DNA of 64,000 bases from Sinotaia quadrata. Taxonomy: Eukaryota > Mollusca > Gastropoda > Architaenioglossa > Viviparidae. Below, one piece after another: positions 12,801 to 26,100 of the stretch. The notes beneath the pieces were generated by a model. It was not told the DNA's origin. It saw only the letters and a list, made by a program, of their open reading frames with translations, and made no database searches. The position numbers were made by a program, and so were the translations under genes. Location: positions 1,885,001 through 1,949,000 of the forward strand of contig CM054182.1 of the NCBI GenBank assembly GCA_028829895.1, written 5' to 3'. Position 1 is the stretch's first letter, and every line of letters starts with the position of its first letter.

Positions 12801-15800
12801 AGTCCAACAGTTACAATTCATAAACACGACCAGGTGGTGTCATAAGAAAATGTTCGTTTTGAGTCCTATGGCACTTAGTAATTTGGTTCGTTCATATGAG
12901 TGAACTATAAATGATTCTGTAAGAGAACACTGAATGTTTCTGAGTGAAGTCTATAAATACTTTGATTAATGTTTAATTGAATTTGATTTAATCTTGACTG
13001 AAGCTGTGCAGTTGTTGACTTTATAATTATAGAACTTAGGATTGCCTCACATGTTGTCTAGGGTTCCAGTGAATGTTGTTAGCAGATGTGCACATGGTCC
13101 ATTGAACCGATCTTTTGCCCATGGGTCATTCTGCTCTGGTGTTGCTTCACAGTTTAATACTCATCAAAGTCAACATACAAGATAAAGTGGGTTTGTGGTT
13201 CTGTTCTGGTGTTGTTTCATGGCTGAGTGTTTGTTGAATCAACATCTCAGATAAAGTTCTGATCTGCCAGTAAAATACACACGGGATAAGAATTCATACT
13301 CATGTGTTCTCTGACAGAACATCTTACTTAATGGTCATCATACATTTTAATATCATAAGCGAAATATAACAATATAAAATATAGTTAATGTCAAAGAGAT
13401 AACATGAATATAATATTAGTTAGGCAAACAAAAATACATACCTTCAGCAGTAATATATACAGAGGATGGTTTCCTGCTGCATTGATAACTGGCAGTAAGG
13501 GTTAGTAATATGATTCTAACTTATTACGGCTGAGAGCCAAAATACATGTTGCCTGCTGCATTGATAACCGGCAGTAAGGGTTAGTAATATGATTCTAACT
13601 TATTACGGCTGAGAGCCAAAATACATGTTGCCTGCTGCATTGATAACTGGCAGTAAGGGTTAGTAATATGATTCTAACTTTTTAAGGCTGAGAGCCAAAA
13701 TACATGTTGCCTGCTGCATTGATAACTGGCAGTAAGGGTTAGTAATATGATTCTAACTTATTAAGGCTGAGAGCCAAAATATGTGTTGCCTGCTGCATTG
13801 ATAACTGGCAGTAAGGGTTAGTAATATGATTCTAACTTATTAAGGCTGAGAGCCAAAATACATGTTGCCTCACTGGTCAGCTACATTCGACTAATGATGT
13901 TTAGGTAGATTTCTGGCACATTCATTTTATGAATGAGCTGCACTTTGATTGGTTAATTTATTGAGTGTCTGGAACATTCATGATAAGGATCAGCCTTTCT
14001 AGAAGGTAGGTCTGCGTGAAGCCTATTTTTAGATGAGGGTGGGGATGGGCTACATAAGCCATTATGTGACAGGTGTGAATCAGAAATAGTTTTCTTTTTC
14101 AAGATTATAGATTAGTGGAATTACAGTATTTCACTGTGTCAAAAAAACAAATTCCTAAATTAATATTTTTACTTACAATTTCTTTTAGAAGTTTGTTCCT
14201 TGAGAAAATTACTCTCATTCAAATTTGTTTACAATCTGTGCAGTTAAATTTTAAATATGTTCCTAGAAATATATAGTAAGTTAATCAAATTATAAACATA
14301 TACCGACACATTTCATTATAAACATATACCGACACATTTCATCATAAACAGATTCAGGACAGTGGATAGAGTAATAGTTAATTAGAAAGAAAGCATTCAT
14401 CTTTTATTCACTGCTTGCTGTGATTGAATCTCTGTTCTGATGTAGATGTATTCAAGAAATCTCTTGTGTATATACAGTCAAATAAAATCCTGTTTTGATG
14501 TAGTAGATGTATTCAAGAAATCTCTTGTGTATACACAGTCAAATAAAATCCTGTTTTGATGTAGTAGATGTATTCAAGAAATCTCTTGTGTATACAGTCA
14601 AATAAAATCCTGTTTTGATGTAGTAGATGTATTCAAGAAATCTCTTGTGTATACAGTCAAATAAAATCCTGTTTTGATGTAGTAGATGTATTCAAGAAAT
14701 CTCTTGTGTATATACAGTCAAATAAAATCCTGTCACAGTTCCATGAATATCACAACTAAACAAAACATTATTGTTTTAACAGCTTCCGCTGACTATTAGT
14801 CACTTCCACACAAATAATATAATAGGAAATTGACTCTTTAGTCACAATGGAGTTGAAAATAGCACATGGACACTCAACTGCTTAAGATGTCTCTTTATAT
14901 ATGCCTGATGACCAAGCCATTATTCTTGTTTTTTCGAGACCCTTAGTTTTTGCTTGACTATAGAAAAGATATATTGACATGCATATTATACAGATATGTA
15001 TGTGAATTATTTTTTATTTTGAACTTGTATAATTACTTACTAATAATTCACTTGTTTTCAGGCTTTTGACTTAGATGGTGATGCTATCACATATTCAATA
15101 CCAGACAACCAAAGGGATGCAACTTACTGGACTGTTGATAATGTTACAGGCAATGTCACAGCCAAGCAACCCATTGCTTATTCAGATGTATCAGACCAAA
15201 CTACTGGACTGTAAGTCATTGGACTTCTTGAAAAACATGAAATGATTAAAAATTTCAAACATTAATATTTAGCAGTTTCCTCTAATAACAAGGGTGTACA
15301 CATTCAAATTAGTGTTTTTCTTATGATTATTAATTAGTGTTTTTCTTATGTTTATTCTCTTTATTAATTAGTGTTTTTCTTATATTTATTCTGTTTATTA
15401 ATTAGCTGTTTATATTTCTATTTTAGTTTTGATGATGGAGGAACAATAATATTATTTTTAATAATTGCAAATGACTCGGTAGAGTGCTTATTCTTATAAA
15501 AATTTTGCATTTTGAAAACCTTGAAGAAAATTGCCATTGTCTCAGCTCAAAAGACAGATTAAATTCCATATAGTTGGACCCTGATAAACAAATGAATGCT
15601 GATCATGTAATTTGTTCTTGGCTTTTGGAATGTTCAAAATGTATTTCTATCATTATGAGCGCAAGTGTCTAGCAGGAATGTACCCCTTTGAGATCAGTCA
15701 GGGATTGTGGGCTGCACCCAGACAGTAAAGCATAGTAAAGCGATGAGATCCTGAGTTGTATTCTACTGTGAACAGGTAGCCAGTACAGAAATGTGATCTA

Positions 15801-18800
15801 CTTTTGGTACTCTAAAAATCATCCTTTTTGCATTGTTTTAAGTCTTTTGAAGTTTCCTTAGAAGACAATGTTAGACCAGAGGGAAAGAGTTACAGTGGGG
15901 CAGGTCATGAGAGCACCACTGAACACTCATGGATTTTTGTGGAATCATCTGTAATGAAATTGTGAATCAAGCTTAAATACATGGTTTGTTATCAGAAACT
16001 TATGTGACAACATAAAGCTTTAAAATATTAAACATGTCTCACAAATGATTTGTTGTTAGTATACAAATTTCTAAACTAGGAAATATGTTTGATAATTAAT
16101 TTCTTTGATATTTTCTGATTAGTGAGAATCAGTGAAAGTTGCTACCTGTGACATTTCGTTATTTTCTGATTAGTGAACATTAGTGAAAGTTGCTACCTGT
16201 GACATTTCGTTATTTTCTGATTAGTGAACATTAGTGAAAGTTGCTACCTGTGACATTTCATTATTTTCTGATTAGTGAACATTAGTGAAAGTTGCTACCT
16301 GTGACATTTCGTTATTTTCTGATTAGTGAACATTAGTGAAAGTTGCTACCTGTGACATTTCATTGGGAGATGAGCAAGATGTTAATTCTCCACCACCCTG
16401 GTTTCCTGTAACCTTAACTAACTCCAAAACACTTTCTGGCTGGCCACATGTGTTGATAGATGGAAGATAGGTAGGATATAATAGAAGAATGTTAGTCTAG
16501 AATAAAGCTCTGAACGCCCTGATACATACAGCCAGGAGTATTAAATAAAGGTGACAGACTACAACATATAATATGTCAGTAAGCCATGCCAACACTAGTG
16601 ATCTAAGTATGAACAATTAACCTACAGTCCTATTTTTATTTCTCTTTTGAAATATATATTGTTACATATAGCTCATAAATAGTATGACAGATGACTTAAT
16701 TATATAGCGTTCATAATCATGACTATGTGAGTCTGGTGAAAGTTATTGTGCTCTGAAGCATATGAAGAAGCCCTGAGTGCTGTTGTAGATATTGCTGTTG
16801 TAGTTAGTGCTGTTGTAGTTATTGAAGCTAGCTGAAGCTATATATGACAGAAGCTGAAGTTGGTTGATTATATAGCCCACTTATCTCAGCATGATGCCTG
16901 TTGTCTTCTAAGGTCCTAGTGGGTTATGATGGCACAAGTGACCAGTCAAACAGTGGTTTCTGGCTCATGTTCTATTCTGCTCTGGTATTGCCTTCTCAGC
17001 TCAGCGCTTGTCAAAGTTCAGTGTTGTATATAAGTTGTTGATCTAGCAGTAAAAGCTACAGGGACTTAAGAGTTTTTCCAATGTGTTCCCTGACAGAACT
17101 CTCTTTCATACATTGTATCATACAATTTAAATCCCAAGCAGAATGTATATCAAATAGAGTAACACGATGACTGTTAAATATAACATAGATATAATATTTA
17201 GACGTATAAACAGAACCTCATACTTTTGGCAGTACAATAGGCAGTGGATGGGTTTCCGCTGTATTAATTGCCTGCTAGTAAAGATTGTAATTCTTTTGAT
17301 TTATGCTTCTTTATTTATCAAGAGTCTATGTCTTGCCTCTACAGTCAACGGCACTGGTCTGCCAGGTTAACAGTAATTCAAATGATGCATTCATTGCATG
17401 CAGTCTAGCCATGCTCTGAATGCTTCATTTGAAATGAGTTGAAATACAAATGAGGCCTCTCTTTAGCCTGAGAGTAAGGGTCAACTGTCCTAGAGATAGG
17501 GTTTAAATGTAGACTGTTTTAATATAAGGTGAAAGTGGGCTACATAATGTCATTATGTTACACTACCTCTTTCTTACGTGTTTAATTATTTTGCAGATTC
17601 CAGTTTGATGCACTCGCCTCAGATGGAATATATACAGTTCCTGCACGCGTTACTATTCAAGTGATTGTGAGTATATTATATTTTAACATGCATATGTTGA
17701 CTTTACTATTTTTTCTTGGCTAAATGAGATAGGTGTGGTTGTGTGTTTTTGCATGCGTGCGTGTGTGAAAAAATAGAGAAAATCTTTTATTTCAAGTCTT
17801 TGCTGGATGTTGAAATGTTTTCATGTTTCAGGATATCAATGACAAGGATCCAATATTTTTGCCAACTATCTACAGAATATCTATATCAGAGAGCACACAG
17901 GGCGGTGAGTTATTATACTAATGAGTATTTACTGTTCATTTCAAATATATCACATTTCTCTTTTGGCTTCAAAGGTAACATATCTCGGCTGGCACTTTTT
18001 ATGCCAAATCCATTTATCAAAGAGTGAATGATTTTAATTTTGAAAGACAGAAATTTTCTACTATTTTAAAAGGGCAACCTTTCAGAGCTATCTAGCGTGA
18101 AAGGATTAAGACATGAATATTGATCAAAAAAAGATAAGTATATGAATTGCTAATCTTCAGTTTACAAACTAGCTTATCACAACTCATGGGCTATCTTTCT
18201 ATTAAAGTGCTGTCCTTAATTACAATTTAACATCCTGGCTCAGCCACCCCCCTGCCCCCAAAGATATTCATGATGACAGTTGATGTCATGAACAGGAAAT
18301 GATGTAGAAAGATGGAAATGATTTAATTAAAATACTTAATTAAGAATAAGAATAATTAAGAATAAGTGATAATCAAAATATACAAACATGCAAGAAAGGT
18401 TCTAAGAATTTGTAAGAATAAAGAGACAAGATGGTGAAAATTCTAACTAATTAAGTATTCTAACACAAGGAAACATCAAATAAATCAATGAAATACAAAA
18501 TATTTAAAGAGTTCATATCAATTGTAAATATCTTATGTCAATCTCTCCAGACTTCAAGAGTAAACGGGTTTTCATTTTCCACTCAGAAATAGATTAAATA
18601 TTGAAGCTCAACTAGAATCTTGCTCATTAGTTACAGTAGAAACAGAAATTACAAAAGAAAAATAGATGAAAGCTTTCTTTATTTTTCCATCTGTACTTTC
18701 CTCCTCATGTGTAAGTGAGAAATATACTATATACCATGGACTTGATTTCAAGACAACTGCAGGAACATGGAACTAGGCTGCACTGTACTGCACAAAGGTT

Positions 18801-21800
18801 ATGCTGTCAGATTTGTATTATAACATCTCGGTGATGTTACCTTATAAGTGAAGTCTCCTCTAATCATTAGACTCGAGTAGTGTATAAAACATAGGAGATA
18901 TGGTCAAGCATTACATGTGAACAATATTTATACAAAAATCTACAACTCTTCTTATCAGCATGCAACAACAATCTCATGTTAAAATACAATGCAATTGGTT
19001 ATAGACAAGACTCCACTGAGTGACCCTGTGCCCTATGCAGTGAACCACTTCACTAATGGAGTCCCTTACATGAGAAATTTACAGCAAATACATACATACT
19101 AACTGACTGACTTGATAATGAATGTGTTGACTTCTCCTTCCATGTGCAGAATTTTGAGGAAATCAGATGAAGTGCCTGTGCAGTTTAATAGTTCTTTCAC
19201 CAAATGGCTGGCATAGGTAGTCACAAAATTCATATTCCATGGGAACATAGGGCTGGCTCAAATAGTCATAGAGCCGTATTCTATGGTGAACACAAACTGG
19301 CATCAGGCACACACGTATATTGTTGCTGACTTCATTATTAATAATGCAGTTGTTCTCCCTGGTCCAAATCATTGCTTTAACTGACAGAGATTCATGAGGC
19401 ACTCATTGATTTTCTAAAGCTTCAGCCCAGGATTGAGGCATTTACGTATCCTAAGTTCTTTCTTAGGTTAAGACTTTACAGTTGTGTTCCAATCATTGAC
19501 TGTTAAGTTTCATAGATCAACAGCCACTTGGTTCACAGTTCAATCAACATTGAGAGGTTCTGGTCTCTAGGTCATGGGCTCTTGCTCAATTACTTCTGTC
19601 ATAATACTGGTCTTTAAAAATGGTGAGTGATGTCACTGATGGTTTCTGGGTATACCATTAATCATGTTGTTAATACTATATAGGTAACACTCATTGGATG
19701 CTTCCAGTGGCTGGCATTTTCTTGTCTGAAGCTATCTGGTCATTCCTCTTTGTGTTTGTACCACTAACTTGATTTCAGGACAACTGCAAGAACATGGCAA
19801 CTGGGCTGTACTGTGCAATAATGCACAAAGGTTACACTGTCAGATTTGTATTATTACATTACAGTGATCCTACAATATAAGTCTATTCTAACCATTAGAC
19901 TGTTACACTATACTGATATGTTGACATCTAAGAAGATTGTTACTCTATGCTAATATTTTGACATCTGTGAGAAGTCTTTTATACTATATGATGTAAGAAG
20001 ATCAATGATGATAGAAGATCTCTCCAAAAATGTGTTTTTATCCCTAGATATGGAATATCTCCTAGAAAACTCTCTCACCTTACATATAGGTAATGTTGAC
20101 ATCTCCCAGGAAACTCTTACAGTTTGCAGATATGTAATGTTGACATCCCCCAGGAAACTTACACCAAGCTGATAACATATTATTCATTACAGGTAAATCC
20201 ATCTTGCAAATATCAGTGACTGATGCAGATTCACCCACTACTGGCAATGGGGTAGTTGATGTATCCATCGATGATGGAAGCTTTGGCAAGTTTGTTACTC
20301 AAACAAATGGAACACTCCCCGGAAATGTCATTCTCACAAATATTGTCACATCACCTGATGCAACATTTGACTATGATTTACAAAGTTTCTACACACTGAT
20401 AGTAAGTAGTCATTTCAGATAAAATTGTCTAATTTACATTTAATTTTTATTTCAGCAGAGCAAACTTGTACAGTACATAATAACAAAATTGAAAAGTAAA
20501 AAGTGTTCGAGTTGAAAATATATATCTATAGAATTTAGATTGCAGTCCTTTTACATATTTGGGATTCAGTTAAGTTTAGTCAGTTACTTATAGAAAGGTT
20601 GCTATGCTGGTTATAAAAATCTTTTATTTTAAAATTAAAATATTCTTGTTGATATGCAAGATCACCAGAAACCAGTTGCAAACCACAAAAATGATGGGAT
20701 CAAATGGCTAAATGCTATTAACTAAAAACAAAGTCAAAATTTTGGTTACATCTCATGCAGTTAAAGGTACCAGGAATAACCAAGAGATGCTAATGTATAC
20801 AACAGTGTTAGTGTCAAGGGTCACACCAACATAAAATGAGGTTCTCTGTCACCCACTCTTTATTCCTCATACTCACCTTTAAGCTTTGATAACTTTTTAA
20901 AAAAATATTGTTATAGCTGAACTTGTAATAAACTATTTAACTGAGTTATATTACATTCGTGTTGAGAAAATGACATGATTAAGTTACATTATTTCAGCAC
21001 ATCAAAAATAACTAATTTGTGATTCAAATAATCTGTGTACATTGCTTTACGCCAGGGATGGGCAAACTGACACACGGGCCAATCTGGCCCACAAAGCATT
21101 TTTGTTTGGCCCGCCAAGCTATTCACAGTTAATATTGCTTTTGGCCCACAAGGCAAAAGTCACTAAAACAAATGGGCGTTGTTATACACTGTCAAACAGC
21201 CAAGACTAAACTAGTCTAAAGATTACATGTAAATTTAACAGTTTGAATTACACAGAATCGTGCGTGCATGTACAATTTTTTGCCTGAGGTTGTGTATATT
21301 CCACTAGCACCTCTTTATAGTTTGTTGACTTTTGAACTCTCCCAGGCCTAGGATAGATGTACAATTATACATGTATGTCAGCATCTGTACTCTGCTTCAG
21401 TCGTTACCTGACCTTCACCATGACTAATGAGCATGGGGAAGGAGTCTGGAGGTGAAGAGAGGTGCGCATGAATTTGAAATTCACAGTCTTTTGCCATCAC
21501 ACTCAAACTAGTTGTTGCATTTCTGCTATTTCTTTGCCATTGTTTCCTCCACCCTAATTGAGTTCTCACTTCAGTACAGAATTAGAACTGTTGAAAGTTT
21601 ATTAGTTATATTAGCTTCTGGTAGACTTTTGTGGCAGAAAGAAAATACAAAATGCTTTTTTTTTATACTTGCTTGGTTAGAAATTAAAATTTAAACATAC
21701 TTTTCAGATGTCAAAGTTTTTAAATTTTTGTTTGTTTGTTACATTTTAGGTGAAGGGCCGTGATCGTGGCAGTCCTTCCAGAACTGGTACAGCCACTGTC

Positions 21801-23101
21801 TACGTCTCCATCATAGACTCCAACAACAAAAATCCATACTTTGACCCACCAACTCTCTCAGTTACAGTATCAGAGAGTATGTAAAGAATTAGAGCATTTT
21901 GTTATCGCATGTCAGATATGCATATATTAAGAGTAGGATTTACTCTTCCTGATAACAAAGTTTTCAGTGACAAAAGGACATATTGTTTGTAGAAGAAGAC
22001 GGATCAGAAAATACTATATTATCCATTCCTTGTCAGAAATAGTCTCCCTTAATACTATTCATGCTTCAGACATAGTCTCCCTTAGTATTATTCTTGGCAT
22101 GCTGCTCGCCAAGTCTGAAAATTTGCAGGATTTCTGAAAGGTGTCATCTTTCTCCTTCATATTTTATATTATTGGTGTTGTTTGGTTTTGTTTTCTGTCA
22201 TCTTTCTTCTTCATGTTTGTATGTTACTGGTGTTGGTATTGTTCATTTTTGTCTGAAGCTTGTCACTGAGTTAGAGTAAGGAGTTCATTTTCCTTACTTT
22301 TGGCTGTGAGGTTCTTGCTGTTTTCCTTCCTTTGTTCTTGACTTGTTAGCATCATAAGTGACCATCTGCACTATGCAGACAGCCATTGAATATTCACCAC
22401 TCCACTTGTGTGACATGTACTGGTTGCAAAAATGCAAGATGTTTCATGGGAACTGATCATAGAAGAGTACTTAAAAGTAGGGTGGCTTTGGATATTCTCA
22501 CTTTGGGTTATTTGGTGAAAATAGAAGTAAGCAAAGGCTCACACCACATACTGCTATGTTCTTAGGCAGAACACACAATACACAATGCATGAGCAACCTG
22601 TTTTTAGCCTCCAGTACCACACTTATAGACTTGTTGCCTCCTCCTGGCTTGCAAAAATAATTAGCTGACTCTTAGGGAAATAGGTATTTTTTCTCTGTTA
22701 TCTTGTGTGCTTTCACATGCATTACAGTCTTCAAGGGTTAAAAATGCTGACTTCAGAGAAACATGTATTTTCTCTCTATTATCATGTGTGCATTCACATG
22801 CATTACATTCTTCAAGGGTTAAAAATGCACAGCCGAAAGAGCTTCCATCAAGGAATAGCTGTATCTGGCCCTTGTCCAAATGTATTGCTTAGTTCCTATG
22901 GACCCTTTCCTTATTCTGAGCCCCCATAAAAATGTTTTCATCATTAGATCAGGTTCTTATTGTATTGTCATATATTTTGGGGTGGATGGGTGTTGTTTTC
23001 TTGGGTCTGGTTCTTTTTTTACATTGTTTTGGGCCCTGTTCATTTTTACATTGTTTTGGGCCTTGTTCTTTTATACATTGCCTTGTGTGAGAGAGAGAGA
23101 G

Positions 23102-23177
<76 letters not shown>

Positions 23178-26100
23178 ATCTTGGGTCTGGTTAGTTTTGC
23201 ATTGTCTTGAGTCTGCTTTGTTTTGCATTGTCTTGAGTCTGCTTTGTTTTGCATTGTCTTGAGTCTGCTTTGTTTTGCATTGTCTTGAGTCTGCTTTGTT
23301 TTGCATTGTCTTGAGTCTGCTTTGTTTTGCATTGTCTTGAGTCTTGTTCTTTTTGCATTGTCTTGAGTCTGCTTTGTTTTGCATTGTCTTGAGTCTTGTT
23401 CTTTTTGCATTGTTTTCAATCTGAGTTTTTTTATATAAACTTGGGTCTTGTTGTTTTGCATTGTTTTATCTGGACTTTTTGCAGTCTTCAATATGGTTCT
23501 TTTTACATTATCTTGTTTTGTTGCATTGTCATCAGTCTGTGATATTAGTTTGCTGTTGGGTTTTTCACATTTTTTGGGGTCTGTGATTTTTCTGTATGCA
23601 TTATCTTGGGTTTGGTTCTTTTTGTATTGTCTTGCATTAGATTCTCTCAGTCTAGGGATGGGGATTGCATTGTCATGAATCTGGCTCCTTTTGCTTTATC
23701 TTTGGTCTGGTTCTTTATGCTTAGGTCTGACTTTATACATTATCTTGGGTGTGGTTTTTCATTTTTCTTGAGCCTATTTCTTTTTTCTAAGTTTTGGATC
23801 AGATTCTTTTTGTGCTGGATCTGGTTCTTTTTGCATTGTCTTGGGTCTAGTTCTTTAATTTTGTCATGAGTCTTACTTGTTTTGTCTTGGGTCTAGTTCT
23901 TTAATTTTGACATGAGTCTTACTTGTTTTGTCTTGGGTCTGGTTTTTTAACATTATTTTTGGTCTGCTTCTTTAATTTTGATGGGTTGGTTTCTTTCATT
24001 TGTCTTAGGTCTGATTCCTTTTGCATTGTCTTGAGTGTTGTTCTTTTTGCATTATCTTGGGTCAAGTTATTTCATTTCCTGAGTCAAATTTGCATTGCTT
24101 TGATCTTTATATTTTTACTTTGGGTCTGGTTCTTTAATTTTGACTTGGATCAGATTCTTTCAATTGTTGTCTAGGGTCTAGTTCTTTTTGCATCATCTTG
24201 GATCTAGTTCTTTCACTTTTATCATGAATCTAACTTGAGCTGTCTTGAGTCTGGTTCTATTTTTTGCATTATTTTAGATGCTTGAGTTTGCATATATTAA
24301 AACATTAGTTCATCCAGTTCTTTAAAAATACATTTTCATTGTGTGTTAACATAATAAATGCAATTAACAGAATAAAGTATTTCATTTCAAGAAAGGAGGC
24401 CTGTTTTGACAGGGGCAAAATTTTAAATTATTTAAATAATATTTGTAACCTTAATTTGATTTTTATTCTTCATACTCTGAAGACTCTAAGCACTTCACCC
24501 TTACAACTTAGCACTTAGTTCAACATTCCCAGGCTGGAAAGGGTGACCATCATTAGAAGAATCCCAGTAACCTGGATTGATTTTAAGCAAATGTTGCACA
24601 CCTACTAAACAAGAAATTGACCTTTCAGACACCCAAACTTCTAATATCTTTTTTTAATTTCTCTTTGACCATTTAAAAAAAATATATTTGTTTTTGGCTG
24701 TTTACAGATGCACCTGTGGACTACACCGTAACTCAGGTTCAAGCCTTTGACAATGATGCAGATGCTAAGCTTGTAGTGACATTTATAGAACCCATCCGAG
24801 CATATAACCCTTCTGGTGTTGAGGTTGACAGAAAATATGCTTATAACTTCACAGTAAGTGCTCATTTATTGATTGGTTAGAACTTTTATAAATTTATTTA
24901 TGGTAAACTAGTCTTTTGGGTCATTATACAACAGGGAATGATGGTTTATTTCTAATCATCAAAATATAGAATATTTAATGCTAGACAAAATACTTTTCCT
25001 TATAAAGTAATAATATGTCAAGGGTGACTTTTGTAAAATAATTAATAAATATAATTTATCATCATCATCATCACTTGTATACCTAATAAATAAATGTTGT
25101 AAGTGTCATGGGGTATGTATCTATCTAAACTCCATTAATATTTTGATGGATATCATGTGGTGGCTTGTTCAAGGTCTCCATGGTGAATATAATCACCAAA
25201 TAAATAAGTATACAAACATTACAGTTTGGATTTTACGTAAAGTTAGAGTAGTGAGTAATTAGCACAAAGATGAATGAAAAATTATTAAAATATTTATATA
25301 GCAAATGTTTAAATTATCAGTCTTATATTTGAGTTGCAACTCGCTTATCACTAATCCCAGGATATTAGTCTTAATCTAACACTACTAACAGTTATTATTT
25401 GATTTACTTCAGTAATTGATATACCAATATTATGCGAATATGTGTCTTTCAGTGGTATTGTCCAACTTCAGATACAGTTATTATTTTATTTACTTCAGTA
25501 ATTGATATGCTAATATTATGCGAATATGTGTCTTTCAGTGGTATTATTCAACTTCAGATACAATCCACTAATTTTATTCCTTACTCTCTAGACAAAACAA
25601 ATAACCACACTGCTACTGTCTGTAACTTTATTGTAACTTTATTTGCATTGTAACTTTCACTAAGTGTCGCTTGGGATGGTAACAGAATTGCTTCTCTGTG
25701 TCAGAATGCTGTCCTTCCCGTGTCTTGACTCTCACGCTCTTTCTGTACTCATAATAATGCACACATGTATTTCATTCTTTCTTTCAAGAACTTAACAAAC
25801 TATGTTTTTCGACATGACTTCTCACACCACAGTATTCCCGAATAGTAATTTATTTTCATGATTAATTTTCGAAATTACTTTGCATCACATGAATTGTGCC
25901 TTATGCATTCCTTTGTTACTTATGGTGACAAACATCTTTATTTTTCCTTAACCTGCATATGAGTAAATTCCATGCTGTAAGATTGCAATGCTCTTTTGCC
26001 AATATTCACTACTGTGTTTTTGCTTTGAACTCCCTTTGTTAAGTTGTACTAGTATTAATGAACTCAACAGCCAATTTCTGTCTGTAAGTTCTCTCTCAGC

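Noticed and set aside
21378..21569. Minus-strand frame after the hAT-like end, as its transposase
   Set aside because: Does not resemble hAT transposase and no opposite terminal repeat was found.
22949..23491. Minus-strand 180-codon frame with [12 protein letters not shown] repeats and a His/Thr run
   Set aside because: It is the 26-base minisatellite plus the GT microsatellite read as protein; the + frames across it are open too.
25430..25570. Possible extra cadherin exon with acceptors at ctttcag
   Set aside because: The following frames show no EC motif, and exons 13 and 14 join in perfect phase without it.
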